A stretch of DNA of 64,000 nt from Acetobacter oryzoeni (GTDB taxonomy: Bacteria; Pseudomonadota; Alphaproteobacteria; Acetobacterales; Acetobacteraceae): the NCBI RefSeq assembly GCF_004014775.2, contig NZ_CP042808.1, forward strand, positions 2,239,001 through 2,303,000, written 5' to 3'. Shown here piece by piece: positions 53,905 through 63,728 of the stretch. The notes beneath the pieces are model-generated. The model did no database searches. It was not told where the DNA came from and was given only the letters and a program-made list of their open reading frames with translations. Within the stretch, counting starts at the first letter, position 1; every line of letters begins with the position of its first letter. Position numbers and translations under genes: made by a program.

Positions 53905-55443
53905 TCAAATACCAGTTGGCACAGAGGCCAGCCGCAACACGGCATCAAGATCAATATGTTGTTCCAGATGATCAGCTAACGCATCCAATGCCTGTTCGAC
54001 ACTTTGATCATGGCACATAGGCAAATCTGCGCCAGCTGTATTCCATACGCCATTTGGCTGAAATGCAGCCCCACCTATACGTGCCAGCAAAGCCATACGT
54101 GCGGCGCGATGGTTGAAAATACCGTGCAAATAGGTGCCCCATACATGCCCATTGGTAGAAACGGCACCTTCGGGTTGGTTATCCAAATAAATCAATGGGT
54201 TTTGACAATCAGGGCCTGTTGTTTGCCCTACATGCATTTCATATCCAGCAACTTTACGACCTTCTATTGCCAGCTTTCCTTCCTTGTGTTCCAGACTTTT
54301 ATCTCGGCTTAAAACTGTATCAATTTTTAACAGCCCCAAGCCTTCCGTCTGCCCTACTGCTCCTTCTGTTCCATAAGGATCAGCAACAGTCTTACCCAAC
54401 ATCTGGTAACCACCACAAATCCCCATCACATAGCCGCCATTAGCTACGTGTTCTGCAATCTGCTTGTCCCACCCCTGCTCTTTCAAACAGGCAAGATCAG
54501 ATAGGGTTGCTTTTGATCCGGGCAATATAATCAGATCACATTCTGGCAAAATCTGCCCACGTTTAACCGGAATAAGGTGCACACCTGGTTCTGCATAAAG
54601 TGGGTCTAAATCATCAAAGTTCGCGATCATCGGCAAAAGAGGCACAACAACACGCAACGAAGTATTTTGATTTAATTTTGTTTTTGAATTCTTTTCTGCA
54701 TACGCAAGTTTTTCATCCAGATCCGCAGCATCTTCTGCTGGCAGGCTCCTCACTTTTGGCAAATCCGGTACAAGCCCTAATGGCTGCCATCCTGTGCGTT
54801 CAGCAATAAACTGCATCCCAGAAGCAAATAATGTTGGATCACCCCGCATACGGTTTACAATAAACCCTTTAATACGTTGGGCATCTTCCTGACTTACAAC
54901 AACCTGTGTGCCAACAAGGCTGGCAATCACTCCGCCTCTATCTATATCCCCCACAAGTACAACCGGTGCATTTACAGCTTCTGCAAACCCCATATTGGCA
55001 ATATCATGCGCTCGTAAATTGACTTCAGAAGCAGACCCAGCACCTTCTACCAAAACCAGTTCTGCCTTGGCCGCAAGTTTGGAAAAACTTTGTAAAACAG
55101 CCGGCATTAAAAATGCTTTTCGGCTCTGATAATCCCGCGCTTGCACTGTTTCTTCAATACGCCCTTGCACAACAAGCTGCGCGCCTGTTTCCCCTTGTGG
55201 TTTGAGCAAAACAGGATTCATATCCACGCTTGCAGGCACACCACAGGCACGCGCCTGCAAAGCCTGAGCACGCCCAATTTCACCACCATCCCATGTTACT
55301 GCAGCATTATTGGACATGTTCTGCGGCTTAAAAGGTAACACTCTCAGACCGCGCCGCGTAAAAGCCCGCGCAAGACCTGCAACAAGTGTAGATTTGCCTA
55401 CGCTGGACCCGGTGCCCTGCACCATCAGAACGCGAGCACTCAA
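53905..55443 (-). CDS. cobQ: Cobyric acid synthase
   Basis: CobQ amidates four carboxyls of adenosylcobyrinic acid a,c-diamide using glutamine and ATP. The 512-residue protein has the P-loop [18 protein letters not shown] and [15 protein letters not shown] in the synthetase half; the amidotransferase half has [16 protein letters not shown] with the catalytic Cys and TYLHGIFNH. The start appears to be TTG 55443, overlapping the cobO stop by 4 bp; ATG 55425 would shorten the family N-terminus. Confidence 0.95.
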   Translation of the reverse strand: MSARVLMVQGTGSSVGKSTLVAGLARAFTRRGLRVLPFKPQNMSNNAAVTWDGGEIGRAQALQARACGVPASVDMNPVLLKPQGETGAQLVVQGRIEETVQARDYQSRKAFLMPAVLQSFSKLAAKAELVLVEGAGSASEVNLRAHDIANMGFAEAVNAPVVLVGDIDRGGVIASLVGTQVVVSQEDAQRIKGFIVNRMRGDPTLFASGMQFIAERTGWQPLGLVPDLPKVRSLPAEDAADLDEKLAYAEKNSKTKLNQNTSLRVVVPLLPMIANFDDLDPLYAEPGVHLIPVKRGQILPECDLIILPGSKATLSDLACLKEQGWDKQIAEHVANGGYVMGICGGYQMLGKTVADPYGTEGAVGQTEGLGLLKIDTVLSRDKSLEHKEGKLAIEGRKVAGYEMHVGQTTGPDCQNPLIYLDNQPEGAVSTNGHVWGTYLHGIFNHRAARMALLARIGGAAFQPNGVWNTAGADLPMCHDQSVEQALDALADHLEQHIDLDAVLRLASVPTGI

Positions 55444-56066
55444 AACTCTATACCTTCCTGCGCTTTTACGCCTGCTTTGAAATGGTGTTTCACCAATGTC
55501 ATTTCTGTTACCAAATCTGCTGCTTCCAGCATGGCTTCCTTGGCATTACGGCCTGTTACGGCAACATGCTGGTTTGCCGGGCGTGCGGAAATATCTGCCA
55601 ACACCTGTTCTATAGGCAGGTAATCATATCTGAGTGCAATGTTTAGCTCATCCAGAATAACCAACCCAACATCCGGGTTTGCCAGTGTTTGCTGTGCAAC
55701 ACGCCATGCACGCTGGCACGCAGCAATATCTCGCGCTTTATCCTGCGTTTCCCATGTAAAACCTTCACCCAGAGCGTGCCATTCCACCAGATCTTCAAAT
55801 CGCTCCAGCGCCTTGCGCTCCCCCGTATGCCAAGCCCCCTTGATAAACTGGATCACAACAACACGCCGCCCATAGCCGAGCATCCGCAAAGCCAGACCAA
55901 ACGCTGCAGTAGATTTTCCTTTTCCGGCACCTGTATTTACAATCAACAGGCCTTTTTCCACTATCTTGCTGGCAACTTCTTTATCTTGCACAGCTTTGCG
56001 TTTTTGCATTTTGGTACGGTGATGCTCTGCATCCTGTGCTGATGCTGGCTTTTGCGAAGTTGTCAT
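55440..56066 (-). CDS. cobO: Cob(I)yrinic acid a,c-diamide adenosyltransferase
   Basis: CobO transfers the adenosyl group of ATP to the corrin cobalt. The 208-residue protein has Walker [49 protein letters not shown] and [15 protein letters not shown]. It starts at ATG 56066, an ATGA overlap with the phosphatase gene; an in-frame GTG lies three codons upstream. Confidence 0.95.
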   Translation of the reverse strand: MTTSQKPASAQDAEHHRTKMQKRKAVQDKEVASKIVEKGLLIVNTGAGKGKSTAAFGLALRMLGYGRRVVVIQFIKGAWHTGERKALERFEDLVEWHALGEGFTWETQDKARDIAACQRAWRVAQQTLANPDVGLVILDELNIALRYDYLPIEQVLADISARPANQHVAVTGRNAKEAMLEAADLVTEMTLVKHHFKAGVKAQEGIEF

Positions 56067-56677
56067 ACCTGGCACGGTTCTTTCTTTTTATGATGTTTGT
56101 GAAAATCTGCTTCAGTTGAATTCAAGTTGCTCTTGTCACCTACCATGAACAAGCGCGCAAACCCCTGCGGCATAGAAGGTGCAAGAAGCTGCGGTTTATA
56201 GCCGCCTGCAAAGGCGCTAAGCAGCCTTAGCGGACCCCCATGCGATAAAACACATACATTTTCTTCGCGCTGACACACTTCGCGCCAAAAGCTTTGAATT
56301 CTCTGATGCAGATCTTGCCCACTTTCACCTTCTGGCGGTGCAAAACCTGCCGGATTCTGTGCCCATTCATCCAGCAATGTGCGGTCTATATCCTGCCAAC
56401 GCACACCTTCCCACCTACCAAAATTCAATTCCGCCAACCGATGATCCACGCGCAATTCCATACCTGCGCTTTGCGCCAAACGCTGCGCCATCTGCCAACA
56501 TCTTTGCGCAGGAGAACTGTATAGAACCTGGCACACAGCACCTTTTGCAAGAACAGAAAGCCCAGAAACGATATTCTCCCACCCAGGTTTGAGAGCAACA
56601 TCCTGCCTGCCATAACAAACGCCCTGTGCAACCTGAACAGGAGCATGCCTTACCAGCAACACGGGAAAAGATCGCAT
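56063..56677 (-). CDS. Histidine phosphatase family protein, likely alpha-ribazole phosphatase
   Basis: A 204-residue phosphoglycerate-mutase-like phosphatase. The phospho-accepting His is in LLVRHAPVQVAQGVCYGR (a variant of RHG); YSSPAQRCWQMAQRL, ELNFGRWEG and VLSHGGPLRLL with the second His complete the active site. Position inside the cobalamin operon suggests the alpha-ribazole-5'-phosphate or adenosylcobalamin-5'-phosphate phosphatase (CobC of Salmonella). I leave the symbol blank because cobC is used for the decarboxylase here. Confidence 0.85.
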   Translation of the reverse strand: MRSFPVLLVRHAPVQVAQGVCYGRQDVALKPGWENIVSGLSVLAKGAVCQVLYSSPAQRCWQMAQRLAQSAGMELRVDHRLAELNFGRWEGVRWQDIDRTLLDEWAQNPAGFAPPEGESGQDLHQRIQSFWREVCQREENVCVLSHGGPLRLLSAFAGGYKPQLLAPSMPQGFARLFMVGDKSNLNSTEADFHKHHKKKEPCQV

Positions 56678-56787
56678 TTCAATATCTCCTTCTCACCGCC
56701 TGCCCCAGCTTTATCAGGACGGCAGAGCACTTTGTGCATACCTTGTTATCACACAAATTTCCGCGTTCGTTTTTGCATATGCTCTTT

Positions 56788-58149
56788 TCACAAATAGGAA
56801 GAGTTCAAAATTTTCTGATTGGAACACCGCGCCAGAACATGAAAGAATGACCCGGAAACCAAACCACGCTGACCACCACATACACCAAGGGATGTGCCAT
56901 CACCTGCTACCAAATCAGCCAGTGGCACATCATCACCTGTTTCCGTGACTGTAGCATAATGGAATTCATGCCCACGCAAGCGTGTACCTGCACAACCCAA
57001 TACGTTATCTGCCAGTAATGTGGCTTCACGATAGCCCAAATGCAGCTTCCGATGTGCAAAAGATGTTACATGCCCTAACAAACCTGTCATGGAATGTATT
57101 TGCCCCTGTGCATCTTCTAACGCACGGCCCAAAACCATATAGCCTCCGCATTCCCCATGCACTGGGTGCTTAAGCGCAAAATCCTGCAACCCTTTTTTAA
57201 AGTGCTCTGCCTGCGCTACTTGGCCTGCATAAAGTTCCGGATATCCTCCGGGCAGCCAACAAGCATCACAAGAAGTATCTGGGGCCTGATTGGCCAAGGG
57301 AGAAAACGGTATCAATTCCGCACCAGCTTGCCGCCAGAATAAAGAAAGATGCCCATATAGAAACGAAAAAGCGGCATCATCCGCCACGGCAATGCGTTGC
57401 CCCGGAGGAGGAATACACGCCTTTGCCATGGATACCTGATCCACTTTCCGCTCAGCCAAAGGCGCTGCCGCTTCTAAAATGGCATCCAAATCCAGTTCAC
57501 GCTCTGCCTTATCTGCAAGGTCAGATAACCACCCTGCGAGGTTGCCGTGCTCACGCGCCTGCACCAGCCCTAAGTGCCGTTCTGGCAATACCTCACCCTT
57601 TTGGCGCAGGAGGGCACCACAAACAGGCAGATCCGCCATAGCCACAGCAGAGCGCGCCAAACGCTCATGCCGTTCGGATGCAACGCGGTTTAGTACAACA
57701 CCATGCACCTGCACAGCATCGGACCACCGTGCAAAACCCTGTGCAATTGGCCCGACAGATTGCCCCTGTCCGGAAACATCCAGCACCAGCAAAACAGGAA
57801 TACCAAATAGAGCTGCGATATCAGAAGGCGCGCCACGTGCACCCTCTGGCGCCATCAATCCATCAAACAACCCCATGGCAGATTCCACCACAACCACATC
57901 TACATCTTTGGCAGCGGCATCCATAATGCCAGCCAATAAATCTGTAGGCATGCACCAGCTATCCAAGTTCAGAGGTGGGCGATGTGTGATAGCGGCATGA
58001 AAAGCGGGATCTATATAATCCGGCCCAGTTTTAACGGCCCCAACCCGTAACCCTCGGCGCTGAAAAGCTGCCAGCAATGCAAGCGTAACCGTTGTTTTGC
58101 CACCACCAGAGCGAGGGGCCGCAACCATGATAATACGAGGGGCCTTCAT
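56788..58149 (-). CDS. cobB: Cobyrinic acid a,c-diamide synthase
   Basis: CobB amidates hydrogenobyrinic acid at the a and c side chains. The 453-residue protein has Walker A PRSGGGKTTVTLALL, KTGPDYIDPAFHAAI, GLFDGLMAPEGARGAPSDIA, and in the amidotransferase half LPGGYPELYAGQVA and HGECGGYMVLGRAL with the catalytic Cys. It overlaps cobN by 4 bp; a 110-bp gap separates it from the phosphatase gene downstream. Confidence 0.95.
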   Translation of the reverse strand: MKAPRIIMVAAPRSGGGKTTVTLALLAAFQRRGLRVGAVKTGPDYIDPAFHAAITHRPPLNLDSWCMPTDLLAGIMDAAAKDVDVVVVESAMGLFDGLMAPEGARGAPSDIAALFGIPVLLVLDVSGQGQSVGPIAQGFARWSDAVQVHGVVLNRVASERHERLARSAVAMADLPVCGALLRQKGEVLPERHLGLVQAREHGNLAGWLSDLADKAERELDLDAILEAAAPLAERKVDQVSMAKACIPPPGQRIAVADDAAFSFLYGHLSLFWRQAGAELIPFSPLANQAPDTSCDACWLPGGYPELYAGQVAQAEHFKKGLQDFALKHPVHGECGGYMVLGRALEDAQGQIHSMTGLLGHVTSFAHRKLHLGYREATLLADNVLGCAGTRLRGHEFHYATVTETGDDVPLADLVAGDGTSLGVCGGQRGLVSGSFFHVLARCSNQKILNSSYL

Positions 58150-61100
58150 GCCTTGTTTTCCTCATCCAAAACACAAGCCACACTATTTCCCCGTGGATGC
58201 CACAAGCCTCTTTGCCATGCATCGGCAAAACGTGCGCGCATTGCTTCTCGTGCTGCTGGGTTTTCCTGTTTCAAAAATGCATCACACACGGCGTTACCTA
58301 AGGTTTGGTCAAAAACCAGATCAAATTGCCTATCAAAGCGTTGGGGCAACGTAGCCGCAAATCCGTGCAACGCATCTAGCCCACGCGCCATTTCCGCTGC
58401 CCCTGCGTATCCGTGCTGCTGCATGCCATAAATCCATTGCGGATTAGCCAACCGGCCACGCACAATACGCGCCACTTCCTGCGCTGCTGTACGTAAGCGG
58501 GGCATATCCGGCCGAGATGTATCTCCATGTAATATAGTTGGCATTGCCCCTAATGTAGCTGCGGCGGCAGAAAGACCACCTTCATGCGCAGCTATATCCG
58601 GGCTTTCTAAAATATCGGTTTCTGCATTGTCCTGCACATGCAGCACAGCTTCTGCCTGACCAACCAAATTGGAAAGCGCCTGCATATCCTGCTGGCCATC
58701 CCTGCCACCACCATATGTCCAGGATGATCCTTCCAACCAAGCTGTTCCGAGTTCCTGCTTATTGTCCCAAGCGCCTGTATTCAGGCGTTCCTCAACACCT
58801 GTGCCGTAATTACCAGCCGCAGCCCCAAAAATACGGGCCGTGGCACGCTTTCGGGCCTCTCCTTCCAGCCCTTTGACAGAAGCTGCCAAAGGGTTCCATT
58901 CAGCCGGTTCATTTCGTTGGGCAACAGCAGTCACAGCTTGATCAAACAGGGCTATCTGATCTGCAAAAGCATCCCGAAACAAGCCAGAAACACGCAAAGT
59001 TACGTCCACTCTTGGCCTGTCCAGCAATGGCAAGGGAATAATTTCAAACCCGCATACATGCCCTGTACTGGCAGTGCGCTGCACTTCCACCCCCATAAGG
59101 CGCAAGGCAAGCGCCATATCCTCACCGCCCGTACGTAAACTGGCAGATCCCCACATATCCATAACAATATGCGTTAGATGTTCCCCCTGTTCCTGCAAAT
59201 GCCTTGTCAGCAACAGTTTTTCCATTTTTTTGGCCAGCACCATGGCAGAGGGTGTAGGCAATGCACGTGGGTCCACCGTAAACAGGTTACGCCCTGTTGG
59301 CAGCACATCTACGCGCCCGCGGGTTGGCGCTCCTGCTGGACCAGGTGCGACAAAACGCCCACTTAATGCTGCAAGAAGCGCCTGAGCCTCTGCTTGTCCA
59401 CTTTGCATGATTTTATGCGCGACCTTAGACGTAAAAGCAGCATCTTCCTGCCGCCCACAGGCCTGCGCAATAATTTGCACCAGTTTTTTGGAATGTGTAG
59501 CTGGTTTGCCAAAAACATGCAGGCCATCACGAATTTGCAGATCTTTTACATCGCACAAATAAGCATCAAGCCGTGCAAGTGCTTCTGCTTCATCCAGTTC
59601 TCCGGGGCGCACACCACTTTCGGCCAGCATACCCGTGCGTATGGCTTTATCCAGAATATCAGCACGCAATAAAGCACCGCGACGAGGATCCAGCCCATCT
59701 GCCTCAGCATATTCATCAATCAGGCGTTCGAGTTCCTGCGCCTCTGCCGAAAGTTCAGCCTGCATAACAGGGGGCGTCATATGGCCAATAATAACCGCAC
59801 CCAAACGCCGGCGTGCAGCCGCAGCTTCGCCCGGATTATTAACAATAAATGGGTAAATAACTGGTAAATCACCTGTTAATACGGTTGGCCCACAAGATGG
59901 AGATAACGCCACGGCCTTACCGGGCAACCATTCCAGTGTGCCATGCGTACCTAAATGCACCATGGCATCGAGCTTTTTCACATGCTGCAACCACAAGTAA
60001 AACGCAACATATGCATGGCATGGCGGTGTATCAGGATCATGATACAGGGCTTTACGATCAGCCACCGCCCCTCTGTCTGGTTGCACAGCCAGAGAAATAT
60101 TCCCTAGCTGAATGTAACGCAGGCAAAAAACACCATCTTTTACATTGGCATCCTGTTCAGGGTCACCCCATGCTGCACAAACAGATTGCACAAAAGCCGG
60201 ATCTAAATCTGCCAAAAGCTGACGATAGAGCTTTGTATCAAGAACAGGCTTGGAGCAGCTATCAATCAAAGCAGAAGCAAGGGCTTTTGCATCAGGAGCA
60301 TCTTCTGCTCCTATATTATAGCCTGCATGATGCAAGAATGTGAGAATGGAAGATGTAGATGCAAAACCATCCAATCCCACAGCATGCGCTATATGCGCTC
60401 CAGATTTTTCTAGCCCCGCGCCTGGATAATCAGACAGAATAATAGATATTTTCTTGTCTGGTTGTGGAATTTTCCGCAATCTAGCCCATGCAATTGCACG
60501 GCCTGCCACCAACTTTATACCTGGTTTATAAGGATCTCTGAACGCAGGCTGCCCGGGCTCAGCATCCTTTCTGAAAGAAATTGGAAAAGTTGCAATTGTA
60601 CCATCCAACTCTGGCAAGACCACTTGCATGGCCATATCTGCCCGCGCCAGACCACGTGGGCTTTCTTCCCACAAAGCCTGTGTACATCCCGGCTGCAAAA
60701 GTTGCAGAATAGGCGCATCAGCCACATCCAATGGTGAAAAACCATTCTGGTTTCGTGCAGAAAAGCACGTTGCATCCAGAACAACATCAGGTTTTGCAGA
60801 TTGTAGGTAATGGCTTACATCTTTAGAAACGGATGGATCCTTTAAAGAGGTAACATACACAATCTCTACAGCGCAGCCACGTTGTGCCAGTTCTTCTGCC
60901 AGAGATTCCGGGCCTGCCACATCCCCTACCAGCAAATGCGCGCGATACAGGAGTATGATCGCTTTTATCTGGAGTTGCGCCTGAGCTATGGCAGGAGAAT
61001 AAGAACGATAGACACCCCATGCAGGCAATGCTTTGGGTTGTGTTCCCTTATCTTCCTGCATACCCGCAAGAGCAGACATGAGCCCTAATGCCGCACAGAT

Positions 61101-61610
61101 GTTATCTGGGCCACCTTGCTGGAAAAAACCATTTAAGCGCGCGTAATGTTCAGCAGAAACGGTGGAAAGTTCTGCCAGCCGCCTATCTCCTCCTATATGT
61201 CCTACTTGTTGCTGCGCATCAGAGCTATGGCTTTGCAAAATATCACCAGGTAGCAAAGTTAGCGGCACACCTGTTTCACGGCTCCATGCCGCCAACTCTT
61301 CTGCCCCATAGCGCCAGTAATCCAAACCACCCAGCAACCGCACGACAACACAGCGCGCTTTTTGCAATGTAGTTTCAATATACAGATCAATCGACATAGG
61401 GTGGCGTAACCGTGCAAGACTTGTAACCTGCAAGGTAGGACGCAACGCGCTTCCTTCAGTTTGTGCACGTAAGAGAGCTTCTGCATGGCGCAGGGCCAGA
61501 AGATCGCTTTCTGTAAAAGAAAGTACAATCAGATCAGCTGAAGGAAGGTTAAGATCTTCCGCCACTTCCTGTTCATCAAGCGTCCGGTTTTCCCGCACCA
61601 AGAGATGCAT
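58146..61610 (-). CDS. cobN: Cobaltochelatase subunit CobN
   Basis: CobN is the large subunit that inserts cobalt into hydrogenobyrinic acid a,c-diamide with ATP-driven CobST. The 1154-residue protein has IALRHAEALLRAQ-like N-terminus (LLALRHAEALLRAQ), SDYPGAGLEKSGAHIAHAVGLD, MVHLGTHGTLEWLPGKAVALSP, GDLPVIYPFIVNNPGEAAAARRR and the C-terminal YGTGVEERLNTGAW. It is slightly shorter than many CobN (about 1250). cobS/cobT chelatase genes are not in the window, so the AAA+ partners must be elsewhere. Confidence 0.93.
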   Translation of the reverse strand: MHLLVRENRTLDEQEVAEDLNLPSADLIVLSFTESDLLALRHAEALLRAQTEGSALRPTLQVTSLARLRHPMSIDLYIETTLQKARCVVVRLLGGLDYWRYGAEELAAWSRETGVPLTLLPGDILQSHSSDAQQQVGHIGGDRRLAELSTVSAEHYARLNGFFQQGGPDNICAALGLMSALAGMQEDKGTQPKALPAWGVYRSYSPAIAQAQLQIKAIILLYRAHLLVGDVAGPESLAEELAQRGCAVEIVYVTSLKDPSVSKDVSHYLQSAKPDVVLDATCFSARNQNGFSPLDVADAPILQLLQPGCTQALWEESPRGLARADMAMQVVLPELDGTIATFPISFRKDAEPGQPAFRDPYKPGIKLVAGRAIAWARLRKIPQPDKKISIILSDYPGAGLEKSGAHIAHAVGLDGFASTSSILTFLHHAGYNIGAEDAPDAKALASALIDSCSKPVLDTKLYRQLLADLDPAFVQSVCAAWGDPEQDANVKDGVFCLRYIQLGNISLAVQPDRGAVADRKALYHDPDTPPCHAYVAFYLWLQHVKKLDAMVHLGTHGTLEWLPGKAVALSPSCGPTVLTGDLPVIYPFIVNNPGEAAAARRRLGAVIIGHMTPPVMQAELSAEAQELERLIDEYAEADGLDPRRGALLRADILDKAIRTGMLAESGVRPGELDEAEALARLDAYLCDVKDLQIRDGLHVFGKPATHSKKLVQIIAQACGRQEDAAFTSKVAHKIMQSGQAEAQALLAALSGRFVAPGPAGAPTRGRVDVLPTGRNLFTVDPRALPTPSAMVLAKKMEKLLLTRHLQEQGEHLTHIVMDMWGSASLRTGGEDMALALRLMGVEVQRTASTGHVCGFEIIPLPLLDRPRVDVTLRVSGLFRDAFADQIALFDQAVTAVAQRNEPAEWNPLAASVKGLEGEARKRATARIFGAAAGNYGTGVEERLNTGAWDNKQELGTAWLEGSSWTYGGGRDGQQDMQALSNLVGQAEAVLHVQDNAETDILESPDIAAHEGGLSAAAATLGAMPTILHGDTSRPDMPRLRTAAQEVARIVRGRLANPQWIYGMQQHGYAGAAEMARGLDALHGFAATLPQRFDRQFDLVFDQTLGNAVCDAFLKQENPAAREAMRARFADAWQRGLWHPRGNSVACVLDEENKA

Positions 61611-61629
61611 AAGCCCACTCCGTCCTTAA

Positions 61630-62682
61630 TCAGGCCGTTACCAATGTACCGCCAAGCGCCTTGGCTATGGCCGGAGCCTCCAGCCCCTTTTGCCCGATCA
61701 CGACAATGCGGCCTTCTCGTCCATCATTGGCAGCAAGAGGACGATCAAATTCGTGCCGAAAACGCGTTCCCACACCCTGCACTGCCAAACGCATGGCCTT
61801 ACCTGCCACTGCGGCAAAACCTTTCATGCGCAGCACATCATAACGGCGTGCTGTATCCTGCAAGAGCGTTAAAAACTGCTCCACACTCTGTTGCTCAGGC
61901 ACACGCACCACAAAACTTTCGAAGTCATCATGTTCGTGTTCGCCATCTTCTGCATCATGATGGGAAGGACGAGCGGCCAGATCAGCTTCTGCCGCAGCTC
62001 CGATACCAAGCAATATGGCCGGATCTACCTTGCCTTCCGTGGCACGTACAATCTGCACAGGGCGCGGTGCTGTGTGGCGGATTTCATCTTCAACACGTGC
62101 GAGTGCATCTGCATCAAGCAGGTCTGTCTTGTTCAACACCACAAGATCTGCAGCGTTGATCTGATCTTCAAAAACCTCTGCCAAAGGGTTGTCATGATCT
62201 AGGGATGGGTCTGCTGCACGCTGCTGGGCAATAGCTTCCGGGTCATCTGCAAAACGGCCAGCAGCTACTGCTGGTGCATCCACTACGGTTATCACCCCAT
62301 CAACAGTCATGCGGTTGCGCACTGTTGGCCACCCAAAGGCCTTGAGCAATGGTTTAGGCAGCGCCAGACCTGATGTTTCAATCACCACATGTTCTGGCGG
62401 ATCGGCCCGATCTAGCAGGGCTTCCATTGTTGGCAGAAAATCATCTGCTACCGTGCAGCACAGGCAGCCATTGGTCAGTTCGACAATATCATCTTCCTTG
62501 CAGCCTTCCACGCCGCACCCGCGCAGAATTTCTCCATCAATGCCAAGAGAACCAAATTCGTTCACCACCACGGCAATGCGGTGCCCTGCTGCACGCTGAA
62601 GAAGATTGCGCAAAAGGGTTGTTTTGCCTGCCCCTAAAAAACCAGTGATAATGGTTACAGGCACGCGAGATGCGAGTGTCAT
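61630..62682 (-). CDS. cobW: CobW-family GTPase metallochaperone
   Basis: A G3E GTPase proposed to supply cobalt to the cobaltochelatase. The 350-residue protein has Walker A GFLGAGKTTLLRNLL near residue 14, the metal-binding CxCC in TNGCLCCTVADD, VIETSGLALPKPLL and NKTDLLDADAL. A His/Asp/Glu-rich insertion (HHDAEDGEHEHDD) lies near residue 240, then the CobW_C domain. Directly upstream of cobN by 19 bp. Confidence 0.93.
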   Translation of the reverse strand: MTLASRVPVTIITGFLGAGKTTLLRNLLQRAAGHRIAVVVNEFGSLGIDGEILRGCGVEGCKEDDIVELTNGCLCCTVADDFLPTMEALLDRADPPEHVVIETSGLALPKPLLKAFGWPTVRNRMTVDGVITVVDAPAVAAGRFADDPEAIAQQRAADPSLDHDNPLAEVFEDQINAADLVVLNKTDLLDADALARVEDEIRHTAPRPVQIVRATEGKVDPAILLGIGAAAEADLAARPSHHDAEDGEHEHDDFESFVVRVPEQQSVEQFLTLLQDTARRYDVLRMKGFAAVAGKAMRLAVQGVGTRFRHEFDRPLAANDGREGRIVVIGQKGLEAPAIAKALGGTLVTA

Positions 62683-63107
62683 GAAGGCTCCTGTTCATCA
62701 TAAAGTTGTGCGGGAACACGCCCCAGCACCATATTGGAAAGAGATGCCGGACGGCGCGAAGGCATGACCGTGCCCCGCGCGGATTTTGCATAGAGTTGGG
62801 CATACGTCAGAAGATCTTCTGCTTTTTCAGCGCCCAGATGCCCTAATAACCATGTCCAACGCTCTGGCATGGCAATGGCTGCAGTGCATCCGCGATCACA
62901 GGCAGCCAGACACTGCACCTGACGCAACAGAACCGGAGCTTCCTGCCCAGCAGCTTCTGCTTCCTGCACCAAGGTCTGCAAACGTGCATACAACTGGGCA
63001 CCCGGCGGCTGATCCATAGCAGGCCCACCACGCCGACATGTGACACACACATGCAAAACAGGGCGATTCTGAGGTGATTTTTGAGAAGAATCGGACGCTT
63101 CGGCCAT
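62679..63107 (-). CDS. DUF1636 cysteine-rich protein, first gene of the cob operon
   Basis: A 142-residue protein with a thioredoxin-like ferredoxin pattern: LHVCVTCRRGG near residue 18 and CLAACDRGCTAAIA near 70, four to five Cys that could bind a [2Fe-2S] cluster. This matches DUF1636, often found at the head of cobalamin operons next to cobW. Function is not established; redox or metal handling in cobalt insertion is a fair guess. ATGA overlap with cobW. Confidence 0.88.
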   Translation of the reverse strand: MAEASDSSQKSPQNRPVLHVCVTCRRGGPAMDQPPGAQLYARLQTLVQEAEAAGQEAPVLLRQVQCLAACDRGCTAAIAMPERWTWLLGHLGAEKAEDLLTYAQLYAKSARGTVMPSRRPASLSNMVLGRVPAQLYDEQEPS

Positions 63108-63157
63108 GCTGTATCCCTGAAATAACTACCATTCTAAAAGAACGGCTGCTTGAAAAG

Positions 63158-63239
63158 GGGTGCAGATACCCGGCGCCCCTGCCCAGAGATGACAGAAGAA
63201 ATGCACCCTATGGTGCATCTATGCCTGCCGGGCACCCCG
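63158..63239 (-). promoter_or_regulatory. Large structured leader between riboswitch and DUF1636 gene
   Basis: GGGGTG (63158-63163) pairs with CACCCC (about 63232-63237), and nested inside CCCGGC pairs with GCCGGG. A third hairpin within, ATGCACC (63201-63207) with GGTGCAT (63212-63218), completes the structure. It sits between the riboswitch and the start codon, so it probably takes part in the riboswitch response or terminates transcription. Confidence 0.55.
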
Positions 63240-63299
63240 CCAGCAGCAACGCCAGAACTTAATAATTAAGGCCCGCCTATATGCTTACGCATAAGGCAC

Positions 63300-63520
63300 C
63301 AATGGCAGGTTTCCTGGCTTGTACCCACATATGCTCTCCCTTACAGGCCAGAACATAAAACAGCGTTCCCTACCTTCCCAGCCTGTACGTAGGCCAGTGG
63401 CACATTGGGCCAGAAAGCCCATACGGAACACCATGGGTAACTTACAGTTGCGGGGGCAGCGACGGCCTTGCACCGTTCTTCCCTTTTCATCCCGTAAAGG
63501 ACACCATTAGCCCGCGCACA
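63300..63520 (-). ncRNA. Cobalamin riboswitch of the cob operon
   Basis: Read on the minus strand it has AAAAGGGAAGAACGGTGC, then GCTGCCCCCGCAACTGTAAG, GCCACTGG, GGCTGGGAAGG and the B12-box GCCAGGAAACCTGCC (63304-63318). These are the ordered conserved blocks of the adenosylcobalamin riboswitch. It precedes DUF1636-cobW-cobN-cobB, so the operon is likely repressed by its end product. Confidence 0.95.
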
Positions 63521-63668
63521 ATGCGCATAAGCGGCCTTTGCTTTCAACCCGCAGTTTTAGCCCTGCAACTTTAAAAGTCTGCTGATCTGAAACAGGATTG
63601 AGGCTTCACGCTAATGTTCCTGTGCTTTGCAGCCTTATTTCCATTATTGACGCGCAAAACAGCTATGT

Positions 63669-63686
63669 TATATTCGTATGAATATA
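63669..63686. promoter_or_regulatory. Perfect palindrome upstream of the MarR-family gene
   Basis: TATATTC (63669-63675) and GAATATA (63680-63686) are perfect inverted repeats around a GTAT centre, 43 bp before the ATG. This is the usual size and place of a MarR autoregulatory operator. Confidence 0.55.
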
Positions 63687-63728
63687 CTTTATATGTCAAA
63701 TATTCTTTCGCTAACTAATGAGGATTCC

